Shown: positions 1 through 9,217 of the stretch, piece after piece
How positions within the stretch are numbered: position 1 is the first letter of the stretch
Layout of the letters: every line of letters starts with the position of its first letter
Source of the DNA: Comamonas koreensis
Lineage (GTDB): Bacteria > Pseudomonadota > Gammaproteobacteria > Burkholderiales > Burkholderiaceae_C
Length of the DNA: 64,000 bases
NCBI RefSeq assembly: GCF_021026195.1
Contig: NZ_JAJNCT010000005.1
Location: 771,231 to 835,230, forward strand
Reading direction: 5' to 3'
The notes under the pieces: generated by a model
Told to the model about the DNA's origin: nothing
Seen by the model: only the letters and a program-made list of their open reading frames with translations
Database searches by the model: none
Position numbers and translations under genes: made by a program

Positions 1-499
1 TGAACCAGGTCCAGGCCAGGCCCGCATGGCGGCCCTTGTGCAAATCGTTGAAGTAGGAGATCCAGCCCCGGTCGGTGGATTCATGCTCGGCCTGCCCGTC
101 GCTGAGCGCAACACGCACCCAGGCATCCCCACCTGGCCGTGGCAGGGCCACATAGACCTCGTCCTCATTCCATTCCACCGCGCGCTTGCGCGTGTCGGCG
201 CCCAGCTCTGCGCGCAGCCAGCCTTGCACATCGGCAGGCAGCGGCTGGGCGGTGTCTGCGGCCTCTTTATGGCTGGCAGCCGCCTTTTGCAGGCCCTGCA
301 GCAGCGGCGCGGGCAAGGTGCCTTCGCGCAGCACCACGGCGGGCTTGGCCTCGATCTGGCCGGCATGGTTGAGCGTGAAGCCCGTCACCGCAAACAGCAG
401 CATGCCCACCAGGCAGATGGCGGAGCTGACCCAGTGCCATTCATGCAAGGTCTTGAGCCAGTAGGCCCGCTGCGAAGAGGAAGACGCGTTGGCTTTCAT
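1..499 (-). CDS. PepSY-associated membrane protein, 3' end outside window
   Basis: Open reading frame on the minus strand starting ATG at 499 and running off the left edge (166 codons seen). The start is MKANASSSSQ, followed by a basic/aromatic stretch (YWLKTLHEWHW) and a hydrophobic helix at about residues 25-45 that ends FTLNHAGQIEA. This is the layout of the PepSY_TM-type inner-membrane proteins found beside siderophore receptors. Such proteins are thought to act in iron release or reduction at the inner membrane; that role is inferred from context. Its likely partners, piuC and the TonB receptor, lie beyond the prophage at 35539-38641. Its leader is interrupted by the prophage 82 bp upstream of the start codon. 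Confidence 0.75.
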   Translation of the reverse strand, partial: MKANASSSSQRAYWLKTLHEWHWVSSAICLVGMLLFAVTGFTLNHAGQIEAKPAVVLREGTLPAPLLQGLQKAAASHKEAADTAQPLPADVQGWLRAELGADTRKRAVEWNEDEVYVALPRPGGDAWVRVALSDGQAEHESTDRGWISYFNDLHKGRHAGLAWTWF

Positions 500-805
500 G
501 CGGAGAGAGGCAGGTGTCAGACCCGGCAGCGGGGCAGGACGGCGCCGGGTGAAGCGCGGCGAGATAACTAAGGGCGGTGGAGTGTCATAACTCCCCGCCC
601 TTTGGCTTTCATATATTGAAAAGAAATTACAGCAGTTGCAAAGCCTCTATTCTGGGTTGGCCAGCCGCTTGGAAGTGCAAGACGGCTCCCAGATGACCAA
701 GGCTTCCAGCTGAGGCTCCCGCCTGGACGTGCCGCAATATATGCAGGCAAGAGCCTGTCCAATCAACCGCACTCCCAAAGGGCTGAGGTCGCGGCGCCAC
801 AGCTG
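500..805. other. Host leader (500-586) and prophage end without a gene (587-805)
   Basis: No reading frame here has a credible start and coding character. Positions 500-586 are the remaining 5' leader of the PepSY gene. Positions 587-805 are the non-coding end of the prophage after its last tail gene. The stretch from about 605 to 650 is AT-rich, as expected for a transposase-binding phage end. I saw no convincing terminator hairpin. Confidence 0.5.
582..586. repeat. Prophage target-site duplication, left copy (GTGTC)
   Basis: GTGTC directly abuts the inferred left prophage end (5'-ATAACTCCCC) and recurs right after the inferred right end at 35377. Five base pairs is the duplication length made by Mu-type transposition. 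Taking this repeat as the boundary puts the AACTC core at the same distance (positions 3-7) from both phage ends in inverted orientation, which supports the choice. Confidence 0.6.
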
Positions 806-1345
806 CTACAGCGTCAGAGCTGCGCTGAATGCATCCTCCAGCTTGGTCGGTGTATCCAGGCCAATGCCAGCGCCAAACATCAGCACATGGGGGTTGTCAC
901 TATCCCAGGTTGCAGCGCGGAAATACAAGCCAGCCTCGTACTTGGCATCCTCATCTTCCATACCTGCAATCAGCGCCTCTACTTCCGCCTCAGTAACCCG
1001 CAGGTTTCGGTAGATGTAGACCAGCCCTTGCGTGCGGGAAATGGTGATACGTGCCGCATCCCGGGCCGCCTGTTCTGCAGCCAGGCGCTCAGCCTCTAGC
1101 TGGGCCAACTCTTCAGCGCTCAGCGGCACAACTTCCCACTGCTGCAGGTAGCCATCCTCGGTCTCCAGCGGCTCCACCTCGACCGCCTTGTGGGTGGCAC
1201 CATCAAAGCCGGGCTGCGGCTGGTCTAGCACCTGTTGGTATTGCTCCAAAGGTACAAAGGGCTCCGGAAAGATCGTCGATGGGTGGCGCTGCATGATGTC
1301 AGCCTGGCTCAACCCCCATTCTTTGGTAGTTGCATCAATAAACAT
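806..1345 (-). CDS. Tail fibre assembly-type protein
   Basis: 179 residues from ATG at 1345, which has GAGG six bases upstream; ATG 1351 and an in-frame ATG at 1396 are alternatives. The N-terminal half (FIDATTKEWGLSQADI, then a PxxxEPFVPLEQYQQV stretch) and a charged Glu/Ala-rich helix around residues 90-115 resemble small proteins encoded behind tail fibres, which act as fibre chaperones or minor fibre parts. It is the last gene of the late operon and starts just after the stop of the glycine-rich tip gene. The role is inferred from position and composition. Confidence 0.55.
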   Translation of the reverse strand: MFIDATTKEWGLSQADIMQRHPSTIFPEPFVPLEQYQQVLDQPQPGFDGATHKAVEVEPLETEDGYLQQWEVVPLSAEELAQLEAERLAAEQAARDAARITISRTQGLVYIYRNLRVTEAEVEALIAGMEDEDAKYEAGLYFRAATWDSDNPHVLMFGAGIGLDTPTKLEDAFSAALTL

Positions 1346-1353
1346 ATTCATCC

Positions 1354-2058
1354 TCAGTTGATCGCTAAGCCAAGGCGCGTGCCGTTGGCGGTCCATGTCA
1401 CAAAGCTGTTCCCATCGACGTACGCCCCAGCAGCGCCTCCCATTCCAATCGCGCCATCAGACTGCGAGTCAAAGGTTCCACTGGTTGAACCGTAGCTTCC
1501 GCTGCCTCCAGGCATTCCCATTGCGCCGCCGTCTCCACCCCTGCCCCCCGTGGCCACACCTTGAGTGGAGCCACCGATGGAGGGCCCGCCCACTGTTTGC
1601 GATGTGCCAGGATTACCGGACGTTTGCCACACAAATACCGGGGTGCCGGAGTTGTTGAAACCGGCCCCGCTGCCGCCCGATCCACCATTGCCAGTACCTA
1701 CATACCCAGTACCCCGGAAGATGGCCTTCCAGGCCCCATTCCCGCCTGCTCCTCCACCGCCGAAGATGGTCCCCGAGGTGTTGTCGATGCGAATGCGAGT
1801 GCGTGTGTAAATTGCGGTGCCACCGTTGACTACGCCACCAATGCGCCCTCGGTTGATGATCGTCAGGCGGTCATGTGGAATGCCAGCGATGTTGAGCGAG
1901 GCAACATCTACCCCAGTGTTGATCGTGCAGGTGATCTGGCCCGAGCCATTCCATCCACGAGCACGCGCAAGGGCGGCAATGTCTGGGCTACGCACGCTTG
2001 CGGCTATCGCCATAGAGACGTGGCCGCCAAGTGCCGAGATCATGCGGGCCATCACCAT
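1354..2058 (-). CDS. Glycine-rich tail tip/adhesin protein
   Basis: 234 residues from ATG 2058, which overlaps the stop of the fibre gene and follows AGGAGGTG at good spacing. The N-terminal 90 residues contain a beta-rich segment (ITCTINTGVDVASLNIAG). Residues about 105-215 are dominated by glycine runs (FGGGGAGGNG, GGSGGSGAG, GGRGGDGGAMG, GMPGGSGSYG). Such runs resemble the polyglycine-II sandwich adhesins that sit at the tips of T-even type fibres (gp38 family) and bind outer-membrane receptors. It is probably the host-range determinant of the phage. Family membership is by composition, not by a detectable signature. Confidence 0.6.
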   Translation of the reverse strand: MVMARMISALGGHVSMAIAASVRSPDIAALARARGWNGSGQITCTINTGVDVASLNIAGIPHDRLTIINRGRIGGVVNGGTAIYTRTRIRIDNTSGTIFGGGGAGGNGAWKAIFRGTGYVGTGNGGSGGSGAGFNNSGTPVFVWQTSGNPGTSQTVGGPSIGGSTQGVATGGRGGDGGAMGMPGGSGSYGSTSGTFDSQSDGAIGMGGAAGAYVDGNSFVTWTANGTRLGLAIN

Positions 2059-3011
2059 GGGTTGGCACCTCCTATATGGAGGTTCCAAACGCCGTCAACG
2101 CGGGCGATAAGCGCCATCGTCGTGATGGTGTTGGCGCTCAGCGCTGGAACCCCGCCCACGGGCAGCTTAACGTTGCTGGAGAACGTAATCGGCGAGGCAT
2201 TTACCATCGAAATCAGGATCGTCAGCTGGTCGCCAAAGCCCCTCGGGTTGGGCACATTGATTGTTACCGCATTGAAGACTTCAACCCAGTTCACTGTGGC
2301 AATGCTGGGATCTACCGTGTAAGAGGGTGCAGCTGCGCCAAGGTGCCTTCCTGACTCAATCAAAGTCCTGCTAGTCAATATCCGTTGCCAGGGTCCCCAC
2401 GTTGTGTCATGCAACTGCCGCTCGAAAATCCAGCCTTGATAGCCGGTATCGAGTGCCTGAGAAGCCCTCTGAGTGACGCGGCCCACTGCGATAGATGTGC
2501 CGTATGTCAGAACATTCCACCAGTTGACGGTCGGGTGGCCTGGTGGCCAATCCGCACCAGAGCCGGTGGTATCGCTATACGCTACCCACTGGCCGATTGG
2601 CGCATTAGCCATAAGCTGCGACTTGTTGCGCGTAGCTCCAATGGCTGTCTCTACCAAGCCAGTCACTACGCCAGTGCGGCCCATGACAGAGGCGACAGGA
2701 CCGGCCTCAATGGCGTCGAGTGCAGCCCGAACATCTGCTGCTGCGCGGTCTACCTCGGCAGCCTTGGCAGCAGCTGCGTCCGCATGTCCTGCGGCCGCAT
2801 TTCGTGCGGCAATAGCCAATTGGCCTTGCTCAAACGTGTAGACCGCATTGCTGTACACGTTGCTGGACAAATTGTTCATGCCCACACGAAACGGCTCCTG
2901 GTCTGCGGTGTAGTTGAAGGCCGTCGTAACAAACACCGGGCGGCTCATCATGGGCGTGGGCGCTGGGCGAGTTGGTGGTACGTAGGCAGGGTTTTGCAGT
3001 GAAGTGGCCAT
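2052..3011 (-). CDS. Tail fibre protein
   Basis: 319 residues. The N-terminal part (PVFVTTAFNYTADQEPFRVG) is followed by an alanine-rich helical stretch at about 65-105 (AAAGHADAAAAKAAEVDRAA) typical of trimeric fibre shafts. The C-terminal half has a pyocin-knob-like segment (YQGWIFERQL..TTWGPWQRIL) and a beta-rich end. It should form the receptor-contacting fibre, together with the glycine-rich tip gene that overlaps its 3' end. Confidence 0.7.
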   Translation of the reverse strand: MATSLQNPAYVPPTRPAPTPMMSRPVFVTTAFNYTADQEPFRVGMNNLSSNVYSNAVYTFEQGQLAIAARNAAAGHADAAAAKAAEVDRAAADVRAALDAIEAGPVASVMGRTGVVTGLVETAIGATRNKSQLMANAPIGQWVAYSDTTGSGADWPPGHPTVNWWNVLTYGTSIAVGRVTQRASQALDTGYQGWIFERQLHDTTWGPWQRILTSRTLIESGRHLGAAAPSYTVDPSIATVNWVEVFNAVTINVPNPRGFGDQLTILISMVNASPITFSSNVKLPVGGVPALSANTITTMALIARVDGVWNLHIGGANPW

Positions 3012-3019
3012 AACGGTCT

Positions 3020-3931
3020 CTAGATGAGCGATTGCAGACGAATGGACAGGTCGGAGTACTTGACGTTGGACATCACGATCCGCATGTCCTGAAACAGCGC
3101 GTAGACGTTGGTTGCGGCCTGGTCCTGGACGTTGATGTAAAGCGCGGGGGTAGCGACGAGACTTTTTAGAAAGCGCTGCAGCTGGGTGAACTCGGAGGTA
3201 TAGATGCGCGGCTCGACATCGACCGTATCCGCTACGAAACCCTCAGTGATCTCAATATTGCCCCAACGGTCTTCTTCTTTGGAGCTGTAGTCCTTCAAGC
3301 TGGCCTCAAGTCCCCATTGGATGCCCGCACCAAATGAACGGGCCATACCGAACAGCATCGCGCCTATCTCCATGCTCTCGGTTCCGGTGAACTCGACCTC
3401 CAGCCTGGCATTTGGGTACGAGGGCAGATCCATAAAAAAGCCCTGCGTATCGTCGCCGTACTCCCAGGGCAGGATCAGAAATGCATGCCAGTCCGCCGCA
3501 ATAGGCAGCTCACCCACCACTCGCGTGTCGTCGTAGACGATGCCGAACTCGGGGTCGATCAGCTTGACTGTAGTCTGGCGGACCTCTGTCATGTTGATGG
3601 CCGCAAAGGCAGATATCACTTGGCCTGGCTGAAAGACGTATTTCGCATAGCCGCTTGCCACGCGCGTAGGCCGGAGCTTTTGGCGGTCCAAGGCGGCCCA
3701 GCTGTTGACCGCGCCAACCCGGACCCAAAACCCGTCTCCTTTCGCAGGCTTGGCCGCGCTGTTTCCAACCATGATGGCTTCCCAAATGCTTCTGTCGCTC
3801 ACGCATTGCTGTTTAAGCACATAGTTGCCGGGAGCCCAGGCGGGAATGGCCTCATTGGGCACGTTGGTGCTCACCAGCATGGCTGGTGTCACGTCGAGCG
3901 GCTTGAGGATGGTGAACTGAGGCGTGGTCAT
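3020..3931 (-). CDS. Putative distal tail/tail-tip protein
   Basis: 303 residues; the start overlaps the end of the tape-measure gene (ATGA at 3928-3931). It is rich in beta-type sequence with several short aromatic motifs (DRSIWEAI, GDGFWVRVG, ILPWEYGDD, FFMDLPSYP). I recognise no named domain. Its place between tape measure and fibre makes a distal tail or tip role likely, and it would link the tail tube to the fibre. That role rests on gene order only. Confidence 0.5.
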   Translation of the reverse strand: MTTPQFTILKPLDVTPAMLVSTNVPNEAIPAWAPGNYVLKQQCVSDRSIWEAIMVGNSAAKPAKGDGFWVRVGAVNSWAALDRQKLRPTRVASGYAKYVFQPGQVISAFAAINMTEVRQTTVKLIDPEFGIVYDDTRVVGELPIAADWHAFLILPWEYGDDTQGFFMDLPSYPNARLEVEFTGTESMEIGAMLFGMARSFGAGIQWGLEASLKDYSSKEEDRWGNIEITEGFVADTVDVEPRIYTSEFTQLQRFLKSLVATPALYINVQDQAATNVYALFQDMRIVMSNVKYSDLSIRLQSLI

Positions 3932-6900
3932 GCAGTCACCATTACAGGCCGAACGGGGGGCATACCGCGACGGTCCCAGGACTCAAAAAGGCGCAGTATC
4001 TCAATCAGCAGTTTGTTGGTGGAACGCTGAGAGGCGAAAAGGTCCATATGCATGCGGCTGACGGCTCCCGCTAGGGCCTGGCCGTCATCGCTGCTGCGGC
4101 TCGCAAACAGGTCTCCCAGTTGGTCGTTGTTGAGAATGCGCGATGGTCCCGTCATTTCCAGCTCTGGGCCGTTTTCGCCCACGATGCGCAGCCCTCCTGT
4201 GTGCGTGCCGCCGCCCGCAAACCCTGGAATGCTGATACCGTATTTCTTGGCCAGATACCGTGCAGTGTCTTCCAGGCTTTGCGCGAGCTGGGCTTGCGCG
4301 CGCTGGTTGTCCAGCGAACTGGCGGCATTGGTGGCCTCGAGCGAAGACAGCTTTTTGACGATTTCAGTGAGGCGCCCGGCCGCCTCTTGGTCACCCGCTT
4401 TCGCTGCAGCCGTGTCAATTGCCAGCTGTGTGCGCCAGTACGACAAGCCTTCTTGGCCCGTGCCTGCAGCTTCACCGCGCAATTCCTTGACGCTGTCGGT
4501 CATTGTCTCAATCAGGCGCTTCCACTCATCAGCCAAGCGCTTTGCTTCTTCAGCCGCGCTGTCAAGCTTGGAGCTCGAATAGTCGGCAGCGTTGCCGGTT
4601 GCAACAACAGAGCGCCGATATGTCGACATCGGGGGGATCTGTGCCCCTGCTGTATTTCCCAGCTGCCGTACCGTGATCTTGAGCTTTTCCATTCCCTGCT
4701 TGAACTCGTCGCTTTGCAAGATGGTGTTGAGTGCGATCATGGCCGCCTCAGCGTTTTTGATCATGTTCTCTATTGCGGCGCTGCTGACCGCATCAGTCAC
4801 GGCAGAGCCAGTCACCATGGCGGTGACCATCGGCGTGATCATGCCGTCGAGCATGGTTGTGAGAATGGCATTCACGCCTCGCTCATACACCGACTGTTCA
4901 AAGCCAGCGGCGATCTCATCTGCTAGCCAGGCCCCGGCAGTCGCACCGCGCCCTTCATTGATCTCGTTGATGAAGCCTTTGGTAAGGCTGTCCATCGAAA
5001 GACCCAGGGTATTGAGCGTGTCTTTGCGCGACTGCTCCAGCTCTTCCTGCGCTTGCTTCATGCGGTCGGCCATGTCATTGGTGGCCTTCTCCACGCCTTC
5101 AGTCGCTGCGTCAACACCTGCTGAAAAGTCGTCTGCAAATTGCAGAAGCCATGCAAGCAGCTCTTCGTCCTTATCCGCAATGGCCTTCTCGACAAGGGCC
5201 CGAAACTTCTTCTTGGCGTCGATGTCCTCTACCCGCAGGTCCAGGCCCTTATCCTCCATCCCTTTGTTGACCAGGCGAACCGCATTGCTGCGCTTCTCGT
5301 CGTCGCTGTAGTAAAGGTCGTAGTACTTATTGACCGCCTGGCCAAGCTTATCGGCGCCGCCTGCGGCCTCTATGAGCTTGCTGGCCCAGTCGGCGGATGC
5401 CAGGGACGCGTCGAGCATCGTAAGCCCCAGCACATCGAATAGCTGATTCACGCTGGTGAGGCTCACGGACAAGCGGGTCAGCGTCTCCAGCTGGGTCTCG
5501 CCAGACCTGCTGTATTCGTCTGTGGTCAGCACGAGCCCTGCCATCTGCTCGGCAACCTTCAGGAACTCCTCCTGCAGCTTCTTCGCGGCTTCCTCGTCGC
5601 TCAAGCCTTTAAGGTTGATCTTGATCTTGGCCGTGAAGCCATCCAGCGCGCTGCTGCCCAGGCCAACAATTCCGGCCATCGAGCGGATCGATTCGTCCAT
5701 CGCCAAGAACTGGTCGCCCAGGCCTTTGCGCATTTCTTCGGGCATGTCCTCATACTTGGTTTTGTTGGAGCGGAAGAGGCCGCCCTTATAGAACTTGTAG
5801 AGCCTTCCTTCAAAGCCTGATTCACCCCCAAACTCGCCCTCAATGCCCGATTCCTTGAGCTTGCGTCCAAAGAGCCCGCCCACCAGATTGCCCAGGACGG
5901 ACCCAATCATTGTTCCGATGCCTGGCAGGATGAATGTGCCAATGGCCGAGCCGATAGCCGAGCCGTAGTTGCCTTGCACGAGAGAGATGATGGAGCCTAA
6001 ATAGCCAAAGGCAGACCCAAGCCCGCCGCTAAAGCCAGGAAGGCCCTTGAACCAGTTGTCGACGCCCGCGATGGTGCTGCTGAAGTCCATCATGGCCCCG
6101 CCAACGGAGGTAAAGCCGTTGTTGACCATGGAGATCCCGTTGTTCCACATCCAGTCAGCGGCAGATGCGCCCAGGCCCGACCAATTGGTCAGCCCTCCAC
6201 TGCCCAGGGAACCCATGAGCCCGCTTCCGCCTCCGGCCGCACCGCCGCCGCCAATGCTCAACCCGCCGAGGGCTGATTGGATCATGGCATTGAGCTGGGC
6301 GGCGAAGGGCTGCAGGATAAAACTGAGCGTGGGCCGCAGGACCATGCTGTTAAACATGTCCTTGACGGACTTGCCAAAGCCCTTGGCAAAGCCTTCCCCT
6401 GACTTAAAGCCATTCATCAGGGCGTCTGTCAGCCCCCTGTTGATGCTGTCCGAGGTCTCGGCCATGAACTGTGTCGTGGCCCTGGACACAGCAGCTGCGC
6501 TTTCAATCTGCTGGGCCTCCAAGACCTTGCCGCGCTGAAATTCTTTGTCTGCATCGGGAAGGTTGGAATTGTCCACCCGGGCCAGCTCACGCGCGTACTT
6601 GAGTTCTACCTGGCGTAGGGCTGCAATCTTGGCGCGCTCCAGGCCCGTCTTGCCGCTCAGGCTCAACTCATCCTCATAGGTAGCCCCCAGCGCTTGTGCG
6701 CTGCGCAGCAATTCGTCCGTGTGCGCATTGATAGCCTTGAGGTCAGCATTTTTTAGGGAATTCGTCCAGGCCTCTTGCCATTTGATCTTCTCTTTCAGCC
6801 CCGCGATGTAGGCCGGGTCAAAGCTGTTGCTGCCCTCGGCTTCCTGCAGCTGGTGCTGCATGGTGGCCAGCGTCATCTCTTGGATGGCAGTGCGGCCTTT

Positions 6901-8823
6901 GCCCATGACTTCGTTGGCCGCCTCCTGGTCCAGCGCTTTCTGCTTAAGCGCTTCGGCCTCCTGGAAATTGGCGTCGATGGCTTTCTGGTGCGCCTGATAG
7001 GACTCTTCCAGGCCGGAATTTGTGCGCAGCTGCACGCCCAGCGTGTCCGCGATGGCCTGTTTTTCCTTGAGTTTGGCAATGACCTTTTCGTCGGTGGTGC
7101 GCTTGATCTGCTCGCCAATCACGAGAGACTCGCGCTCGGCCGAGTTCAGCCCGGCCGCGCCAGCGCCCAGCGTGACGAGCTGCTGGTAATAGTCCTGTGC
7201 AGCTTTGAGCTGGGCCTGCATGTTGGCCAGCTCGTTATCGCTAACTTTGATGCCCCCCTTGGAGCCCCCGGCGCCCTTGTAGCGTTCGTTGATTCCGGCG
7301 ACCAATTGGTCATATGCCTCCTGAGCCTTTTTCGCTTCCTTGTATTCGCCACTGTCCTTGAGTTCCTTGATGTACCCAACATACTTGCCCTTCGCAGCCG
7401 CAAGCTCCTGCTCTTTTTGCAACTGCTTGGTCGCGTACTTGGTCAGCTCTTGCTGCAGTTCTATCCCGGTCTGACGCTGCTTGTTGGCACGAGCCAGCGC
7501 GTCCCCTGTGGCCTTATCCACCGAGGCGACCGCCTGCTGCAGTCCTATGGCGTTTTCAAGCTGCAGCTCAAGATCGCGCGTCGCTTGACCATCCTTGATA
7601 TTCAAGCGCTGGTTATTTTCCTTGCGGCGCGCAAGTTCCGCCCGCAGAGCGTCGATCTGCTTTTGAGCTTGGTCAGTTATGGTGGTCGGCCGGCCGACGT
7701 TGGCCATGGCATCCCATGCCTCGGCGGCCATTTTCTTAACGGCACGCCAGCCGCGCTCGATGTAGCCCAGCTCGCCATCCAGCTGCTTGGCCCGCGTCGA
7801 CATTGCATCGGCATAGGTCTTCTGGGCGAGCGCTGCCGCTTCTTCCGTTTTGCCCTGAGCCTCCAGGGCTTTGATCTGCCGGAAAACAGCCGGTGTGAGG
7901 TAGTTGTACTGCTCCTGCAACTTGAGAGACGCCTCTACAGGCTTCTTGCCCAGCTCCTCCAGCTCCTGAATGGTGGTGCTGATGGCTTTGCCGCCAACAC
8001 TCTCCATTCGTTGCGCCATGATGGTGAATTCGGCCAGGCTCTCGCCAGCGATCTTGCCGCTGCGCGCCATTTCGGCCAGCACTGGAGCAGCCGTTGCTTG
8101 CGTGCCGGTCACCGCGTCCACCTCGCGGGCCATTGCGGACAGTTGGAGAGCTGTCACCCCAGCAGCGCCGCCAGAGAGGATGACAGCTTTGTTGTAGCCG
8201 TCCATCTCCTTTGAGCCCTGGTAATAGGCCAGCGCGACCGCCGCTGCTCCAGCAGCGAGAATCGACAACGGGCCAATGGAGCCCAAGACAAAGCCCGTAG
8301 TGGCCTTCAGGGCGTTCCCTACGCCATTGAAGCTGTCCTTGAGCTGGCCGCCCTGCTGGATGGCGGCCATGTAGATCGGCATACCGCTGGCAACGCTGAC
8401 GCTGAAGTCGGTCACCTGCATGGGCAGCATCCGCATGGCTTGGGACATTTGCCCCGCTGTCATGCCATATTCGTTCAGCTCCTGGCGCGCTGCCTGGGTG
8501 GAGATGGAATTAACCGCCTGGCCAGCGGCCGCTGCCTGAGTTTTGAGCTTTGTGGCGCCTGCAGTGGCTTGCTCCATGCCTCGGGCCGTCTGGGCACCAG
8601 CCTGGGTGCCTGCCTCACCGATGGAGCCGACCGTTTGCGCGGTGCTTGTCGCTGTCCTGGCCAGGCCCTTCGCCGACTGAGCAGCGTTTTCAAGCCCTGC
8701 AGCCGCTGGCTTGAGGCCACCGGCACCGATGCTGTTCAGGGCTTGATTGGCCTGTGCCGCGCCTGTCTTGATGCCCGAAGGGTCAAGGGTTGCGCGGTAT
8801 TCAACGGTGTTGTTGGTGGCCAT
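3928..8823 (-). CDS. Tail length tape measure protein (lambda family)
   Basis: 1631 residues from ATG 8823. The N-terminus carries the lambda-type tape-measure signature, with VTDFSVSVASGMPIYMAAIQ at about 138-157 and a hydrophobic helix near residues 175-200 (FVLGSIGPLSILAAGAAAVA). Long coiled-coil stretches follow in the middle (KQLQKEQELAAAKGKY). Gly/Ala-rich hydrophobic segments lie near residues 850-1000, and the usual end reads FAGGG..GGLRIVGENGPELE. It sets tail length and is ejected into the host membrane at infection. Its size is typical of long flexible siphovirus tails. It follows the G/GT chaperone pair, as expected. Confidence 0.9.
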   Translation of the reverse strand: MATNNTVEYRATLDPSGIKTGAAQANQALNSIGAGGLKPAAAGLENAAQSAKGLARTATSTAQTVGSIGEAGTQAGAQTARGMEQATAGATKLKTQAAAAGQAVNSISTQAARQELNEYGMTAGQMSQAMRMLPMQVTDFSVSVASGMPIYMAAIQQGGQLKDSFNGVGNALKATTGFVLGSIGPLSILAAGAAAVALAYYQGSKEMDGYNKAVILSGGAAGVTALQLSAMAREVDAVTGTQATAAPVLAEMARSGKIAGESLAEFTIMAQRMESVGGKAISTTIQELEELGKKPVEASLKLQEQYNYLTPAVFRQIKALEAQGKTEEAAALAQKTYADAMSTRAKQLDGELGYIERGWRAVKKMAAEAWDAMANVGRPTTITDQAQKQIDALRAELARRKENNQRLNIKDGQATRDLELQLENAIGLQQAVASVDKATGDALARANKQRQTGIELQQELTKYATKQLQKEQELAAAKGKYVGYIKELKDSGEYKEAKKAQEAYDQLVAGINERYKGAGGSKGGIKVSDNELANMQAQLKAAQDYYQQLVTLGAGAAGLNSAERESLVIGEQIKRTTDEKVIAKLKEKQAIADTLGVQLRTNSGLEESYQAHQKAIDANFQEAEALKQKALDQEAANEVMGKGRTAIQEMTLATMQHQLQEAEGSNSFDPAYIAGLKEKIKWQEAWTNSLKNADLKAINAHTDELLRSAQALGATYEDELSLSGKTGLERAKIAALRQVELKYARELARVDNSNLPDADKEFQRGKVLEAQQIESAAAVSRATTQFMAETSDSINRGLTDALMNGFKSGEGFAKGFGKSVKDMFNSMVLRPTLSFILQPFAAQLNAMIQSALGGLSIGGGGAAGGGSGLMGSLGSGGLTNWSGLGASAADWMWNNGISMVNNGFTSVGGAMMDFSSTIAGVDNWFKGLPGFSGGLGSAFGYLGSIISLVQGNYGSAIGSAIGTFILPGIGTMIGSVLGNLVGGLFGRKLKESGIEGEFGGESGFEGRLYKFYKGGLFRSNKTKYEDMPEEMRKGLGDQFLAMDESIRSMAGIVGLGSSALDGFTAKIKINLKGLSDEEAAKKLQEEFLKVAEQMAGLVLTTDEYSRSGETQLETLTRLSVSLTSVNQLFDVLGLTMLDASLASADWASKLIEAAGGADKLGQAVNKYYDLYYSDDEKRSNAVRLVNKGMEDKGLDLRVEDIDAKKKFRALVEKAIADKDEELLAWLLQFADDFSAGVDAATEGVEKATNDMADRMKQAQEELEQSRKDTLNTLGLSMDSLTKGFINEINEGRGATAGAWLADEIAAGFEQSVYERGVNAILTTMLDGMITPMVTAMVTGSAVTDAVSSAAIENMIKNAEAAMIALNTILQSDEFKQGMEKLKITVRQLGNTAGAQIPPMSTYRRSVVATGNAADYSSSKLDSAAEEAKRLADEWKRLIETMTDSVKELRGEAAGTGQEGLSYWRTQLAIDTAAAKAGDQEAAGRLTEIVKKLSSLEATNAASSLDNQRAQAQLAQSLEDTARYLAKKYGISIPGFAGGGTHTGGLRIVGENGPELEMTGPSRILNNDQLGDLFASRSSDDGQALAGAVSRMHMDLFASQRSTNKLLIEILRLFESWDRRGMPPVRPVMVTA

Positions 8824-8849
8824 GTTTTGTGCTGGTTCCTAATGCCGAC

Positions 8850-9173
8850 TTATTGCTTGTTGCGCCACACCCGGGCCTCGCCTTCACAAATCTGCACTTG
8901 CCAGAAGAGGTCGGGCCGCAGCTCTTGCGCAATCCCCAGCATGTCCATCGTTGCCTGCAAAGCTGATGCGTCGATGGCCTGGTAATAGACGCCGCTCATG
9001 CCAGAGATGACGCGCCACTGGTTGAACGTGGCGATAAAGCATTGCCATGCGTTCTCTAGCCCCGGCAGGATCTCGATGTCGGTTTCATCGGGCTCACTCG
9101 CCGCATCTGCTTCTGCGTGTGCGGCTTGGGCTTGGTCCGGGTCCAGATTGAGCATGCGCCACTGCTCGCGCAT
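8850..9173 (-). CDS. Tail assembly chaperone T segment (DUF1799-like), made as -1 frameshift extension
   Basis: Seen alone this frame encodes 107 residues from ATG 9173 (MREQWRMLNL...WRNKQ). The frame stays open upstream through VRHYFQLSQAASAQ to the A-AAA-AAC slippery site at 9251-9257, inside the end of the preceding gene. It is therefore probably translated as the tail of a 286-residue GT-type fusion (133 residues after the shift). Its sequence resembles DUF1799 phage proteins, which are the T half of G/GT tail chaperones. These bind the tape measure during tail assembly and are absent from the virion. Confidence 0.7.
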   Translation of the reverse strand: MREQWRMLNLDPDQAQAAHAEADAASEPDETDIEILPGLENAWQCFIATFNQWRVISGMSGVYYQAIDASALQATMDMLGIAQELRPDLFWQVQICEGEARVWRNKQ

Positions 9174-9217
9174 GCTCGCCTCTTCGGTTTCGCTGTCTTG
9201 GGCAGACGCGGCCTGGC

